A stretch of 64,000 nt of DNA from Exiguobacterium sp. s48. Lineage in GTDB: Bacteria > Bacillota > Bacilli > Exiguobacteriales > Exiguobacteriaceae. Both the position numbers and the translations under genes were made by a program. Below the pieces are notes generated by a model that searched no databases, was not told where the DNA came from, and saw only the letters and a program-made list of their open reading frames with translations. Shown in pieces: positions 26,464 to 37,100 of the stretch. Positions within the stretch are counted from its first letter, which is position 1. Every line of letters begins with the position of its first letter. The stretch lies in the NCBI RefSeq assembly GCF_018617395.1, contig NZ_JACSKC010000001.1, positions 1,922,001 through 1,986,000 on the forward strand, in the 5' to 3' direction.

Positions 26464-27363
26464 TCAAAGATTTCGTTCTGAAATGGGCAGTTGTTGTCGC
26501 CGTTCTGCGAGCGTCGACCACGTCACAGCCGTCATGATACAACCGGCACCGATAAAGAAGTTCAGATGGAGCGTCTCGTTCAAAACGAGCCAACCGAGCG
26601 TCCCGCCAACCAAGGGTTGAAAGAAGAAAAAGAGTGACCCGACACTCGCATCCATCAATTCAAGCCCTTTGTTCCAAAAGAAGAACGCCCCTGCCGTTGA
26701 TATAATCCCGATATAGAGGATGCTGAGCCAAAGAACGCCATTTAAATCTGGCCAACCCGACTGCATGACCTCTATACTCATCAAAGGGGTCATCAACAAC
26801 CAGGCAACTCCAATCGCAAACGTCGTCAGTGTCAACGTCGATAAGGTCTGTGTTCCGATTTTGACGTAAATGGACATGAGCGCCCACGTCACGGCGGCTA
26901 ATACGAGTATAAAACTGCCTAAGCGATACGTCCCTTCCCCTTCCCAACCGACGACGATGAGAACACCGACCGTTGCCAACCCAAGCGCTCCAATCTTGAC
27001 AGGAGTCAGTCGTTCTTTTAATAATATTCGGGCAAATAAGACCATGAACGCCGGTGTCGCTGCGGTCACAAGGGAGCCGGTATGTGCATCCGATAGCTTC
27101 GTTCCGATAAATTGAAACGAAATCGAAGCGACGTATCCAATGACGCCGACGAGTCCGATCCACTTCCAATCCGCCCGTCGAATCGATTCCCGTCCAAACC
27201 GAAACCAAACGACGAAAAGGACCATAAATGCAACAGTGTATCGTAACCAGACGAACGTGAACGGTTCAATATATGCGAGCGCATATTTACTGACCACATA
27301 CATCCCTCCCCATATACTCGCCGCAAGGGTCAAACTGAGTGCTCCTAGCCATTCTTTCCTCAT
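26464..27363 (-). CDS. EamA/DMT-family transporter
   Basis: This 299-residue protein has ten predicted membrane helices in two EamA repeats (start MRKEWLGALSLTLAASIWGG, second repeat near FILVLAAVTWALMSIYVK). It is a drug/metabolite transporter of unknown substrate. ATG 27363 follows GAGGAGG at 7 bases; an upstream extension to 27552 would run through the ribosome site and the opposite-strand leader region and is rejected. The terminator at 26424-26460 follows. Confidence 0.82.
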   Translation of the reverse strand: MRKEWLGALSLTLAASIWGGMYVVSKYALAYIEPFTFVWLRYTVAFMVLFVVWFRFGRESIRRADWKWIGLVGVIGYVASISFQFIGTKLSDAHTGSLVTAATPAFMVLFARILLKERLTPVKIGALGLATVGVLIVVGWEGEGTYRLGSFILVLAAVTWALMSIYVKIGTQTLSTLTLTTFAIGVAWLLMTPLMSIEVMQSGWPDLNGVLWLSILYIGIISTAGAFFFWNKGLELMDASVGSLFFFFQPLVGGTLGWLVLNETLHLNFFIGAGCIMTAVTWSTLAERRQQLPISERNL

Positions 27364-27486
27364 TTCTTCGCCTCCTCGATGGCGACTATATACGACGTCT
27401 TTGCTTCCATTTCCTTTATTTTCATTGTCAGTCGTAAGAAAAACGCTTACAATCAAGATATAGATTGAATGAAAGGAGGGAGAAAG
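27364..27486. other. Divergent intergenic region (DMT gene / ABC-F leader)
   Basis: The region holds the start sites of both genes. A GTAAG-AAAAACG-CTTAC repeat (27432-27448) lies here; its reverse reads TGTAAGCGTTTTTC and matches cre except at two positions. No confident -35/-10 pair was found. Confidence 0.4.
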
Positions 27487-27564
27487 GTGAAATTTGTCGG
27501 ACGTACGCATTGGACAACTGAACATTTGTACATTTTGCGTGCGATTTTTCACGATGTCGCTTAA
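27487..27564 (+). CDS. 25-residue leader peptide of the ABC-F gene
   Basis: GTG at 27487 is preceded by a very strong ribosome site (AAAGGAGGGAGAAAG). It opens a 25-codon frame that encodes MKFVGRTHWTTEHLYILRAI followed by FHDVA, then TAA. It has no use as a domain. It sits 125 bases before an ABC-F gene, with an intrinsic terminator between them. This is the layout of ribosome-mediated attenuation known for antibiotic-responsive ABC-F genes such as vmlR of Bacillus subtilis. The peptide is inferred from position and ribosome site, not from similarity. Confidence 0.65.
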   Translation: MKFVGRTHWTTEHLYILRAIFHDVA

Positions 27565-27610
27565 TCAAGGGACCCGTCTGTCCTTTTTTAGACATTGCTG
27601 AATATACGAC

Positions 27611-27662
27611 AAAGCGCCTCTCTCTTTCTAAACCGAGCGCTTCTTTGCGCTCGGTTTTTTTG
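27611..27662 (+). promoter_or_regulatory. Attenuator with antiterminator option upstream of the ABC-F gene
   Basis: AACCGAGCGC (27631-27640), a TTCTTT loop and GCGCTCGGTT (27647-27656) followed by a T run form a terminator inside the leader. The upstream AAGCGC (27612-27617) can instead pair with GCGCTT (27637-27642) and break the terminator. A second short hairpin (AAGGGAC/GTCCTT) with a T run lies at 27567-27588. A stalled ribosome on the leader peptide could shift this balance. Confidence 0.65.
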
Positions 27663-27691
27663 ATAGGCCCTAACCTTAGGAGGAACCTATT

Positions 27692-29536
27692 ATGTTGATC
27701 GATCTTCAACACATTCAAAAACAATACGGCGGGCACGCCGTTCTCACAGATGCCAATTTATTCATGAACGAAAACGAACGAGTCGGGCTCGTCGGCCGAA
27801 ACGGAAGCGGCAAAACGACGCTGTTACGCATGATTGTCGGCTCTGAAGAGCATGATGCCGGCACGATTTATCGTCGGCAACGACTCTCCATTGGCTATTT
27901 GGTGCAGCTTCCCGACTACCCCGGACGCAGTGGCCGTGACGTCCTGTACACTGCTTTTGAGGAAGTGATTCGCTTAAGCGAAAACATGGCTCGTCTCGAG
28001 CAAGAGATGGCGACGACTGAACAGCTCGAACGCCTTCTCGAATCATACGGTGCCACCCAAGCACAATTTGAACATGCGGGTGGATATGTCTACGAGTCAA
28101 AAATCAGCGCAATGATTGATGGACTCAAATTGACCTCATTCGTGGACCAACCGTTCGATACGCTAAGCGGTGGCGAGCGTACAAAAATCGGACTCGCCTT
28201 AGCACTCCTTCAAGAACCAGAGCTACTCATTTTGGACGAACCGACGAACCATCTAGATTTAGAAGCAATGACGTGGCTCGAATCCTATTTACAGGATTAC
28301 GATTCAGCTCTCCTCATCGTTTCTCATGACCGGGTCTTCTTAGATGCAGTCGCCACGCGAATTGTCGAGTGCGAGGATGGAGAATTGACGAGTTATCCTG
28401 GGAATTATACGGACTTCGTTGCCCAAAAAGAAAAACAGTTACTCGACCAGTTTCACGCTTACACGGAGCAACAGAAGAAAATCAAAAAAATGAAAGAAAC
28501 GATTCGGCAGTTGCGGCAATGGGCCAACGAGGGCAATCCGCCGAATGAAAAGTTCTATCGTCGCGCCAAATCGATGGAAAAGGCGCTCGAACGAATTGAA
28601 CGAATCAAACGACCACAACTCGAGGCCGAGCAACCGAATATCCAGTTCACGACGAACGGGCGAACCGGGCGCGATGTCTTCGAAGTGAGTGACGTGACAC
28701 TTATCTATGACCGTCCCCTATTTAAAGACGTGCACTTCTACACAGGGCACGGGGAACGCGTCGCCATCGTCGGACCGAACGGGAGTGGAAAGTCTTCGCT
28801 TTTAAAGATGTTACTCGGTGAAGTCATCCCTCAATCCGGAACCGTCCGAAAAGCCGATCAAGCCAAAATTGGATATCTGTCGCAACATATCACGTTCGAC
28901 GAATCTCATCGCTTAATCGAGGCGTTTCGAGACCGGATCGCAGTCGATGAAGGCAAAGCGAGACATCTTCTCGCTCAATTTCTGTTTTACGGCGCGAGTG
29001 TGTTTAAGCCGGTCTCAAATTTGAGCGGCGGGGAGAAGATGCGACTCATGCTTGCCATCCTCGTCCACGAAGAAATCAATGTCCTCGTCCTAGACGAGCC
29101 GACGAACCACCTCGATATCGAATCGAGAGAGGCACTTGAAGAGGCGCTCGAACGTTTCCCTGGAACGGTCGTTACCGTTTCCCATGACCGCTACTTCTTA
29201 AATAAGCTGTTTCCCATCACGTATTGGCTCGACGGAACGATGACACGTTTCGAAGGTAACGTCGCCTATGCCCTCGACAAACGTGGACAGGAATCGAAAC
29301 AGGAATCGAAAACGGAACACACCAAGCCATCAAAATCGCTGAAGCAGACGAAACCCGCTCCATCTACGGTTGATGAGGAAACTCACCTGACCCAATTAGA
29401 AGCAGAACATCAGGAACTGCTCCAACGAATGAATGAATTGGATGACCTTGATGAATTGATGGCGCTACAACGACAAGTCGATGCACTGCAAATTGAAATC
29501 GATGACGTGATGACACGTTTACTCGAATCTTTATAA
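27692..29536 (+). CDS. ABC-F family ATPase (ribosome-protection type)
   Basis: The 614-residue protein has two ATP-binding domains and no membrane segments. Walker A motifs are GRNGSGKTT (residues ~37-45) and GPNGSGKSS (~363-371); signatures are LSGGERTKIGLAL and LSGGEKMRLMLAI; DEPTNHLD follows each. The linker between domains (~residues 250-310) is long and basic (KFYRRAKSMEKALERIERIK). The acidic Gln/Glu-rich C-terminal tail forms a coiled coil. ABC-F proteins act on the ribosome and some give antibiotic resistance. Whether this is a resistance or housekeeping member (such as YdiF/YfmR) is uncertain, but the attenuator favours inducible resistance. Confidence 0.85.
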   Translation: MLIDLQHIQKQYGGHAVLTDANLFMNENERVGLVGRNGSGKTTLLRMIVGSEEHDAGTIYRRQRLSIGYLVQLPDYPGRSGRDVLYTAFEEVIRLSENMARLEQEMATTEQLERLLESYGATQAQFEHAGGYVYESKISAMIDGLKLTSFVDQPFDTLSGGERTKIGLALALLQEPELLILDEPTNHLDLEAMTWLESYLQDYDSALLIVSHDRVFLDAVATRIVECEDGELTSYPGNYTDFVAQKEKQLLDQFHAYTEQQKKIKKMKETIRQLRQWANEGNPPNEKFYRRAKSMEKALERIERIKRPQLEAEQPNIQFTTNGRTGRDVFEVSDVTLIYDRPLFKDVHFYTGHGERVAIVGPNGSGKSSLLKMLLGEVIPQSGTVRKADQAKIGYLSQHITFDESHRLIEAFRDRIAVDEGKARHLLAQFLFYGASVFKPVSNLSGGEKMRLMLAILVHEEINVLVLDEPTNHLDIESREALEEALERFPGTVVTVSHDRYFLNKLFPITYWLDGTMTRFEGNVAYALDKRGQESKQESKTEHTKPSKSLKQTKPAPSTVDEETHLTQLEAEHQELLQRMNELDDLDELMALQRQVDALQIEIDDVMTRLLESL

Positions 29537-29546
29537 CCTAATATAG

Positions 29547-29584
29547 AGAAGCGGCACCCAATCAAGGGCGCCGCTTCTTTTGCT
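29547..29584 (+). terminator. Terminator of the ABC-F gene
   Basis: AGAAGCGGC and GCCGCTTCT arms are followed by TTTT. The right arm overlaps the end of the convergent small gene. Confidence 0.85.
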
Positions 29585-29726
29585 CGAATCGAATCTGTAT
29601 GAAATAGCCGATGACCGCGATAGCCATCAACCCAATTGGGAGTATGCGGTAAAGACCTTCCATCGTTCCCGTTGTCAAAAGAATCACTCCACTAAGAAAC
29701 GTCCCAAACCAATATAGCTTTGGCAT
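29562..29726 (-). CDS. Small two-helix membrane protein
   Basis: The 54-residue protein from the ATG at 29726, preceded by GGAGGGATCAT, has two hydrophobic segments (LYWFGTFLSGVILLTTG and LPIGLMAIAVIGYFI) and a basic C-terminal tail. It is not recognised. The longer frame to 29756 begins upstream of the ribosome site. Confidence 0.55.
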   Translation of the reverse strand: MPKLYWFGTFLSGVILLTTGTMEGLYRILPIGLMAIAVIGYFIQIRFEQKKRRP

Positions 29727-29767
29727 ATGATCCCTCCATCGGTTGCATTCACTCAATAGGATACCAC

Positions 29768-29800
29768 AAGAAAAGCGCCCTCACTCGGCGCTTTTCTTGA
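29768..29800. terminator. Strong hairpin in the 29.7-30.3 kb gap
   Basis: AAGAAAAGCGCC and GGCGCTTTTCTT arms with a CTCACTC loop form a perfect 12-base-pair stem with T-rich flanks. It would end leftward transcription from the relic region to its right. Confidence 0.7.
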
Positions 29801-30240
29801 TTCTCTAGTTCCCGGACTTTCATCCAACCAAGCCCTTGCTCGATTGACCGTCCCATCCATGATTTGGTTCGACTAGAGCTGTCCAAGCCAACGTGACGCA
29901 TCATTCCAATCCGCTCATCGTCCATTGGTTCACCAATTGTTTTTCATTCGAAAACATGAAATCGAATAGGTGACTCATAGACATTTTGATTGAATGGGCA
30001 CGAGAGGACTCGGCACCTGTGATGTCCACTTCTGACGCGGATCATGTGGAATTCCGTATACAAACAGTCTGTCTGGTATGCTTGCTCCGATGGCAAGCAG
30101 AGGCCGACGTATCATCGTTTGGAATACACGATTCACGTTCATATGGACTTTGCCCATCCCTTTCATCCATAAGCGACAGGTGACGAAAGTGCCTCCCCGT
30201 TCCCCGACTCATTTTAGAAAGTGAATGGTTACATATATAC
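29801..30240 (-). pseudogene. Possible decayed gene region
   Basis: No intact gene fits this ~440-base stretch. On the minus strand it contains three protein-like open segments in different frames. The first is at 29975-30166 (with GASIPDRLFVYGIPHDPR). The second begins at an ATG near 29976 (SHLFDFMFSNEKQLV). The third is an ATG-poor frame at about 29800-29935 (DDERIGMMRHVGLDSS and WMGRSIEQGLGWMK). A TTGAAT/TGTATA promoter-like pair lies near 30240 and the hairpin at 29768-29800 closes the unit. Frame changes suggest a broken small gene, but noncoding sequence is also possible. Confidence 0.3.
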
Positions 30241-30295
30241 AATATCCGTTTTAAGTGAGATTCAATCCTCGTTCACGATTTCTCCATAATCCTAA

Positions 30296-31144
30296 TTATA
30301 CATAGTGCGTCAGCGCATAAGCGACTCCGTCCTCTTCCACATCTTTTGTAATATGCGTGCTCAAATCTTTTAGCGGGTCCACAGCATTCCCCATCGCAAC
30401 CCTTGTTTCTGCCACTTCGAACATCGACACATCATTCAAATTATCTCCGATGGCGACGACATCATGCATCGGAATCTGATAATGCTCCGCTAGCTGTTTC
30501 AAGGCTGCCCCTTTACTCGCATGGGGATGTCCGATTTCAATTTTCGTCCACCCTGCTGTCGTGATTAAAATATCGTTCCGTGGTTCATAGATTTTACGCA
30601 ACCGGTGTAGCTTTCGGCGATCGAACGAGTAGACAAACACCTTGTACACTTCATCTCGTGCAAAGTCGATATCTGCCATCGAGTCCATGTACGTCAGCCC
30701 AAACTGTTCATTTTGAATTTCAATCTCACGTTCCGCCCACTCGCGAGTGAACGATTGATCATGCGGCAACACCTCATCGAGTTCCTGTTTTAATAAATCA
30801 CTCCCCGAACGGAGCACTTTTACTCCCACGTTCGTATAAAATTCGACGTACGCATCATCTGCTTTCGCGATTTCCCATAGCTCGTCTACAACCGTTTGAT
30901 CCATCGCATGATAGTAAATTCGCTCGTTCTCATAAAACCCGATTGCTCCGTTACCTGACAAAATCGGACAGACGAGGTCACTCCGCTTCAATAGCTCCTC
31001 GATATCATGAATCGAACGTCCTGAACAAATCGTGACGATATCACCCTGTTCTTTCCGACGACGAATCGCCTCCTGGTTTGCCTTTGTAATCACGCCTGTG
31101 CGCGATAACAGCGTCCCGTCTAAATCAATCGCAATCAATTTCAT
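30296..31144 (-). CDS. Cof-type HAD-IIB family hydrolase
   Basis: The 282-residue protein has motif I DLDGTLLSR at residues 6-14, SGRSIHDIE near residue 41 and the C-terminal GDNLNDVSMFE. These mark a Cof/YidA-type sugar-phosphate or FMN phosphatase. ATG 31144 follows GAGGAGG at 7 bases; the frame upstream to 31198 is not supported. It is divergent from the kyn operon. Confidence 0.88.
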   Translation of the reverse strand: MKLIAIDLDGTLLSRTGVITKANQEAIRRRKEQGDIVTICSGRSIHDIEELLKRSDLVCPILSGNGAIGFYENERIYYHAMDQTVVDELWEIAKADDAYVEFYTNVGVKVLRSGSDLLKQELDEVLPHDQSFTREWAEREIEIQNEQFGLTYMDSMADIDFARDEVYKVFVYSFDRRKLHRLRKIYEPRNDILITTAGWTKIEIGHPHASKGAALKQLAEHYQIPMHDVVAIGDNLNDVSMFEVAETRVAMGNAVDPLKDLSTHITKDVEEDGVAYALTHYV

Positions 31145-31243
31145 ATCGATTCCTCCTCTTTGATTCTTTTCCCAAATCCAGTACTCACAATACAGCAAAA
31201 TAAGTACTGATGTGTATGCTAGTGCCCTCTCCCTCGTTGTTTG

Positions 31244-31272
31244 TTGACTTCCTCATGACCGATTGCTACGAT
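31244..31272 (+). promoter_or_regulatory. Candidate kyn operon promoter
   Basis: TTGACT, a 17-base spacer and TACGAT form a good sigma-A promoter ~38 bases before kynU. Confidence 0.5.
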
Positions 31273-31309
31273 TTTGACAACGTATAAGCTTTAAAGGGGG
31301 AATATGGGG

Positions 31310-32584
31310 ATGAACGATTTCACACGTGCTTACGCACAACAACTAGACAAACAAGACCCGCTCGCATCGTATCGGGAAGAATTTTATTTACCGGAAGACG
31401 GGATTTATATGGATGGAAATTCACTCGGTCTCTTATCGAAACGAGCCGAGCGCACACTCCTTGAATCGCTTGCGGACTGGAAAGAGCTCGGGATCGACGG
31501 TTGGATGTCCGGTCGCCATCCTTGGTTCAACTTGTCTGAAGAATTGGCCACTCTGAACGCGCCGCTCATCGGTGGAAAGGCGGAAGAGGTGATGGTCACC
31601 GGTTCAACGACGGTGAACTTGCATCAACTCGTCGCATCGTTCTTCAAACCGGAAGGCAAACGCACGAAGATTTTGGCAGACGCCCTCACGTTCCCGTCTG
31701 ACATTTACGCTTTAAAGAGCCAGCTCGAATTGCGTGGACTCGACCCTTCTGAGCACCTCGTTCAAGTCGACAGTCCGGATGGGCGCTTCTTGGTAGAAGA
31801 CGACTTGATTGCCGCAATGACCGATGAGATCGCCATTATCGTATTGCCGACCGTCCTCTATCGGAGCGGTCAGATTTTAGACATGCCTCGTCTGACAAAA
31901 GCGGCGCACGAGCGTGGGATTTTGATTGGCTTCGATGCCTGTCACTCCGTCGGTGCCATCCCTCACGACTTCCATGAGTGGGGTGTCGATTTCGCATACT
32001 GGTGCAACTATAAACATTTAAACGGGGGTCCGGGAACGGTCGGTGGCTTATTCGTACATGAACGTCACTTCGGCACGGCACCAGGACTGGCCGGATGGTT
32101 CGGTTCGCGCAAAGATAAGCAGTTCGATATGGATCATACGATGACACCTGCCGAACATGCCGGCGCATTCCAAATCGGAACGCCACACGTTATGAGTCTT
32201 GCACCTCAGCTTGGCGCGCTTGAGATGTTCAACGAGGTCGGGATGGAAGCGATTCGCCAAAAATCACTCGCGCTCACGACGTATATGATGGACTTGATCG
32301 AAGAGATGCTCGCACCACACGGATTCTTCATCGGTAGCCCGACGGACACACGACAGCGTGGCGCTCATTTGAGCCTCGAGCATCCGGAGGCGGCACGTAT
32401 CTGTAAGGCATTGAAGAAACATCACATCATCCCAGATTTTCGGGCACCGAACATCATCCGTCTCGCACCGGTCGCATTGTATAACACGTTTACCGACGTA
32501 TATGACGTGATCGTGACGTTGAAGAAAATCATGGACGACAAAGAGTACGAGGCGTTCGAGAACGTCCGCGAAGTGGTCGCATAA
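31310..32584 (+). CDS. kynU: Kynureninase
   Basis: This 424-residue fold-type-I PLP enzyme cleaves kynurenine to anthranilate and alanine. The PLP-lysine motif [13 protein letters not shown] lies near residue 225 and the phosphate-binding segment [14 protein letters not shown] near residue 95. The second ATG (31310) is 9 bases after AGGGGG and is preferred over the one at 31304. It is the first gene of kynU-kynA-kynB. Confidence 0.94.
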   Translation: MNDFTRAYAQQLDKQDPLASYREEFYLPEDGIYMDGNSLGLLSKRAERTLLESLADWKELGIDGWMSGRHPWFNLSEELATLNAPLIGGKAEEVMVTGSTTVNLHQLVASFFKPEGKRTKILADALTFPSDIYALKSQLELRGLDPSEHLVQVDSPDGRFLVEDDLIAAMTDEIAIIVLPTVLYRSGQILDMPRLTKAAHERGILIGFDACHSVGAIPHDFHEWGVDFAYWCNYKHLNGGPGTVGGLFVHERHFGTAPGLAGWFGSRKDKQFDMDHTMTPAEHAGAFQIGTPHVMSLAPQLGALEMFNEVGMEAIRQKSLALTTYMMDLIEEMLAPHGFFIGSPTDTRQRGAHLSLEHPEAARICKALKKHHIIPDFRAPNIIRLAPVALYNTFTDVYDVIVTLKKIMDDKEYEAFENVREVVA

Positions 32585-32596
32585 GGGGGAACTGTC

Positions 32597-33436
32597 ATGA
32601 GTGAACGCACGGAACATAAAGTAGAAAAATCGATTCAAACGGACTTTTCAAAAGACATGTCGTACGGGGACTATCTCCAGCTCGACCCGATTTTATCGAG
32701 TCAGCATCGCCTTTCCGACCATCACGATGAGATGCTGTTCATCATCATCCACCAGACGAGCGAGTTGTGGATGAAGCTCATCTTGCATGAATTGACAGCA
32801 GCCACGACGGCCATCACGAACGGGGAGCTCGAGCGTTCGTTCAAGATGCTCGCCCGCGTCTCGAAGATTCAGCAGCAACTCATCCAGTCATGGGGCGTCC
32901 TCGCGACGTTGACACCGGCCGAGTATTTAGAGTTCCGAGACCAACTCGGCTCGTCCTCTGGTTTTCAGTCTTACCAAAACCGACAGATCGAATTCGCACT
33001 CGGCTTCAAAAACGCACGGACGCTCAGTGTTTACGCACACGATAAAAAATTGTATCCATTGCTCGAAGGCTCGCTACAGGCTCCTAGCATTTATGATGTG
33101 ACGGTCCGCGAAATGCATCGTCGGGGTCTATCGATTGATGCGAGCGTGCTCGAACGTGATGTCACCCAGGATTGGGAATGGAATGAAAGTGTCGAGAAAG
33201 CATGGGTCGAAGTCTATCGAGACGTCGATACGTATTGGGACTTATATGAGCTCGGTGAAAAGCTACTCGATATCGGGAGTCAGCAACAGATGTGGCGCTT
33301 TAACCACATGAGTACCGTGGAACGCATCATCGGACAGAAGATGGGGACAGGTGGCTCGTCTGGCGTGAACTACTTGCGTCGCGTGCTCGATCATCGCTTC
33401 TTCCCAGAGCTTTGGACGGTCCGGACATCACTATAA
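32597..33436 (+). CDS. kynA: Tryptophan 2,3-dioxygenase
   Basis: The 279-residue haem dioxygenase opens the indole ring of tryptophan to N-formylkynurenine. The conserved region [19 protein letters not shown] lies near residue 50, and [13 protein letters not shown] near the C-terminus is typical of the family. It follows kynU by 12 bases and precedes kynB by 15 bases. Confidence 0.95.
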   Translation: MSERTEHKVEKSIQTDFSKDMSYGDYLQLDPILSSQHRLSDHHDEMLFIIIHQTSELWMKLILHELTAATTAITNGELERSFKMLARVSKIQQQLIQSWGVLATLTPAEYLEFRDQLGSSSGFQSYQNRQIEFALGFKNARTLSVYAHDKKLYPLLEGSLQAPSIYDVTVREMHRRGLSIDASVLERDVTQDWEWNESVEKAWVEVYRDVDTYWDLYELGEKLLDIGSQQQMWRFNHMSTVERIIGQKMGTGGSSGVNYLRRVLDHRFFPELWTVRTSL

Positions 33437-33451
33437 GAGGAGCTGAACGAA

Positions 33452-34075
33452 ATGACTTGGATTGATGTATCACAGCCACTTCATGCCGATGTTACGACAT
33501 GGCCGGGAGATACAACATTTTCATATGAAATCGCGTGGCCGATGGCAGAGAGTGGTTCCGTCAATGTCGGGAAGATGACATTGAGTTTACATCTCGGGAC
33601 CCACATCGATGCACCGTTCCACTTTGACGACCACGGGAAGCGCGTGATTGACCTCGATCCGTCCGTATATATCGGTCCGGCCCGTGTCATTCATCTACCG
33701 CATAAGGCAAAGATTGAAGCATCTGATTTGGATGGTCACGATTTGACCGGGGTCGAACGCCTCATCTTAAAAACGGATGGTTGGCCCGATAAGCGCGTCT
33801 TTCCCGAGACAATCCCTGAACTGACACCCTCTCTTGCCGATCGTCTCGGAGAACTCGGAATCTTCTTGATCGGACTCGACTTACCGTCCGTTGATGCGAT
33901 TGACAGTAAAGAGATGGATGCTCATCACGCCTTAGCACGAAATGGTGTCCATATCCTAGAAGGACTCGTTCTAGACGACATCTTACCGGGAGATTATGAC
34001 TTGAATGCCGTCCCGCTCCCAATCGTCGAAGGCGATGGAAGCCCTGTTCGTGCACTGCTTCGCCCCATGTCGTAA
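33452..34075 (+). CDS. kynB: Kynurenine formamidase
   Basis: The 207-residue cyclase-like hydrolase has the metal motif HLGTHIDAPFH (H-x-G-T-H-x-D-x-P-x-H) near residue 50. It hydrolyses N-formylkynurenine to kynurenine. With the two genes before it, it completes conversion of tryptophan to anthranilate and alanine. A terminator follows its stop directly. Confidence 0.95.
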   Translation: MTWIDVSQPLHADVTTWPGDTTFSYEIAWPMAESGSVNVGKMTLSLHLGTHIDAPFHFDDHGKRVIDLDPSVYIGPARVIHLPHKAKIEASDLDGHDLTGVERLILKTDGWPDKRVFPETIPELTPSLADRLGELGIFLIGLDLPSVDAIDSKEMDAHHALARNGVHILEGLVLDDILPGDYDLNAVPLPIVEGDGSPVRALLRPMS

Positions 34076-34107
34076 AGAGATAGCCGGAATCGGCTGTCTC
34101 TTTTTTG
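34076..34107 (+). terminator. Terminator of the kyn operon
   Basis: AGAGATAGCCG and CGGCTGTCTCT arms with a GAAT loop are followed by six T. Confidence 0.92.
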
Positions 34108-34175
34108 ATTAGACAGGGATAGTCCGAAGTTTGGCGAAATAGATGACATACGTGATGAAAGGAGGCAGATCGGGT

Positions 34176-37100
34176 TTGCAACGCATCTTATTCACTCTAC
34201 GAAACGGTCTGCATACGTACCGTTACGACCTCATCGCCTTGACGATTATGCTGTCATGCATCCTTGTCTATGCGTACCCGCTGTTTTCATCGGGAATGGT
34301 CGTCTTTAGTGATATCGCATTCGGTCTATCGTCCGACCGTTATATCGAAGAAATTTTTGGTGCCTGGAATGAACGATGGAGTACGACGACGTTATTGAAC
34401 GTACCTCGACTCGTCTTCATCGCACCACTTTATGGACTGAGTCTACTGTTCGGCGCGTCCGGACCACTTCTCATCAAATCATTTATTTTGACGTTGCTCA
34501 TCGTTTCGGCACTCAGCATGTACGCGCTCGTCAAACGACTTCATTCGATTTACATTACGAAACATTTTCAGTTGATGACACTCATGACGTTCACGCTTGC
34601 CGGGCTCTTTTACGCGTTGAACCCGTGGATCATCACACGTATCCAGCATATTTATCTGTTATGCGGTTATTCTCTATTCCCGTTCGCGCTCTTACTCTTC
34701 TTTAACTTGTTCGACCCGAAATTCCGACGTCAGTTGGATCCTGACTTCTCGTTCAGCAAACGACTCTCACCGCGAATTTGGATTGATGCGGTCGGGCTAT
34801 CCGTCACATTCATGTTCATGTCGGCTGGCATTCATTACTTTTTCTTCTCGGCGATTTATATGGGGGTCATGCTCGGTCTGATTGTTGTCAAAACGCTTTG
34901 GACCGAGCGCAAAACCCTTCCGTTCCGCTCGTTCTTCTTTTATTATGTCCGACTGATCACAGCGGTCGGGTTCGTGTTCATCTTATTCAACGGCTACTGG
35001 TTCTTCATGTATGTCGGTTCGATTCTGTTCGGAGCCCAGGCGTCCCAACACAATATTAACGTCACAGAGACGTTGATGCTGTTCAGTCGAAATTCTTCAA
35101 TCGAAAACGTATTATACACCATCAGTTATTGGTGGCCGATGTTCGACTTGCATACACTTCCGCTGACGTTTTGGGTGGCCGGGGGAATCTTGCTCTTCTT
35201 TATCGGAATCGGTCTTCTCGGAAGCTACAAACGACCGATTCACCTGTTCTTCGGCTTACTCGGCATCGGTTTGATCATTTTTGCGACCGGGACGTATGAA
35301 TGGGTCGCGACGGCATTCGTCGCGCTCGTCACGTACACACCGTTGATCGGTCCGATGTTCCGCGACCCGAATAAGCTCGTCGGTCTATTGATTGTCAGTT
35401 ACAGCTTGCTGCTTTCTCTCGGTATCGGGATTGTTGATGCCAGACAATCTAAAGCGATACCACGTCCGCTCTATCGCGGTATCCTTTTCATCAGTAGTTT
35501 TGTCGCATTGACCCTCTTTGTTAATCCGTATCGTACCGTATATATGGAAGGATTCTATAAACCAGTCGACGTACCTGAAGAGTACGCGACCATCCAACAA
35601 GAAATTGAAGGAAAATGGCTTCAGTTCCCGATTGCAGATGAGATGACTCAACCGATCACCGGGGTTGCAACGCCGAGATGGAATCAAAATCCCGCACTCG
35701 GGGAGACGGTGAAACCAACTGGTGATTTTCATGTATACAGTTCACTAGAAAACACAGTATTCCACCATGAAGGGTCGACTCCCGCCATTCGCTATCTCTT
35801 TTCGCTCCTTCAGTACCTGCTCGATACAGGACGATCGAACGAGGCGAGTAACTTGATCAAAGTGTTCGGCGTCAATCAGTTTGCGTATCGAGATGAATAT
35901 TTAGGCATGGAAGAGCGACAGCAATTTAACTTGGAGATGCTCGCATCACAACGCGACTTACTCCGGACGAAGCAAGTGGGACTGTTTACCTTGTTCGATG
36001 TCGTTGCCCCACTCACCGACCGAACCGTCCCACAGCTCATCGTGACCCCTTACGGCATCGATCGCTCCATCACCTATGGGACACTTCCTGGATATGAACA
36101 AGGAAAACAATCGATTTTATTCACGACACAGCGCCATAGTGACGATTTCAACTGGGTGCGTCCAGGTGACGCGATCGAGATGATTGAGCAAAATGATATG
36201 CTCCTCAGTCAGGTACCCGACACGTATTACTGGAAGCCGTTTGAGGCAATCGATTCCGCCAACCCGTTCCTCACGTGGGGCAAGACCTTATTTGCGAACA
36301 GTGATTGGCGGTGGTATCAACAGACACAGGGTGTGAAAGACCCTGCATTCGACCTCGATTTTGGAGATGGCGTTGGTCTCTCCTTCGCCTCGGCCCGAAT
36401 CGATGCCCCGCCTTATGAAATCGATGACTTATCGACGAAACAAGTCGCATCGTTCAACTCGATGCTCGAAGATGAAACGTTCTTCAAAGCCGATAACCCG
36501 GACATCGTCGAACTGTCACCTAACCCATTGTCCTCGACGAACGATTTGCCACTCCTTCAAGCCGAGGTCGCCAAAGGAGATCCAAACTATATTTGGCAAG
36601 TTGCGAAGTCTGGACTGTTGCCGGCACTCCCGAATAACGCGTATCGGTTCGATATTGTCGCATCAGGTCGAGGGGTCGACCGCCTGCACGTCAAAGTTCG
36701 TTTCTTTGATGCATCCGGAGAAGAAATCGACCAGACCTACGTCGTCGCTCCGAGAGATTCCGGAAATTTAGACGGGATTCACCTTCGCGGGGAATACGTG
36801 ACGCCACGGGCTGCCGAGACGATGCGCATTGACTTATTGAGTTATCAAAAACCAGAGCGTAAGACGTACTGGTGGATTCACGACGTACAAATCAAAAGTT
36901 TCGAATCACATATGGTACCGAATACCTTTTCAATCACGAAAGAGACTCCGCCAGGTCGCTACATCGGATTCGCTCGCGTCTTGATGAATCAGAGTGGCGG
37001 ACAGCTAGACGTAACGATCAACGACGACAAACAAATCGTCGAAACAACACGACAAACAGGCGCACGACTCGAATGGGTGCCGCTCGGAATACACGATGTC

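Noticed and set aside
26660-27208. 182-codon frame inside the DMT transporter gene
   Set aside because: It is contained in the transporter gene in another frame and shows no domain.
27464-27552. N-terminal extension of the DMT transporter to 27552
   Set aside because: The region crosses the opposite-strand leader and has no hydrophobic or conserved sequence; the ATG at 27363 has an excellent ribosome site.
36361-36771. 136-codon frame inside the giant membrane protein gene
   Set aside because: It overlaps an intact long gene, is rich in Arg and Ser, and has no ribosome site.
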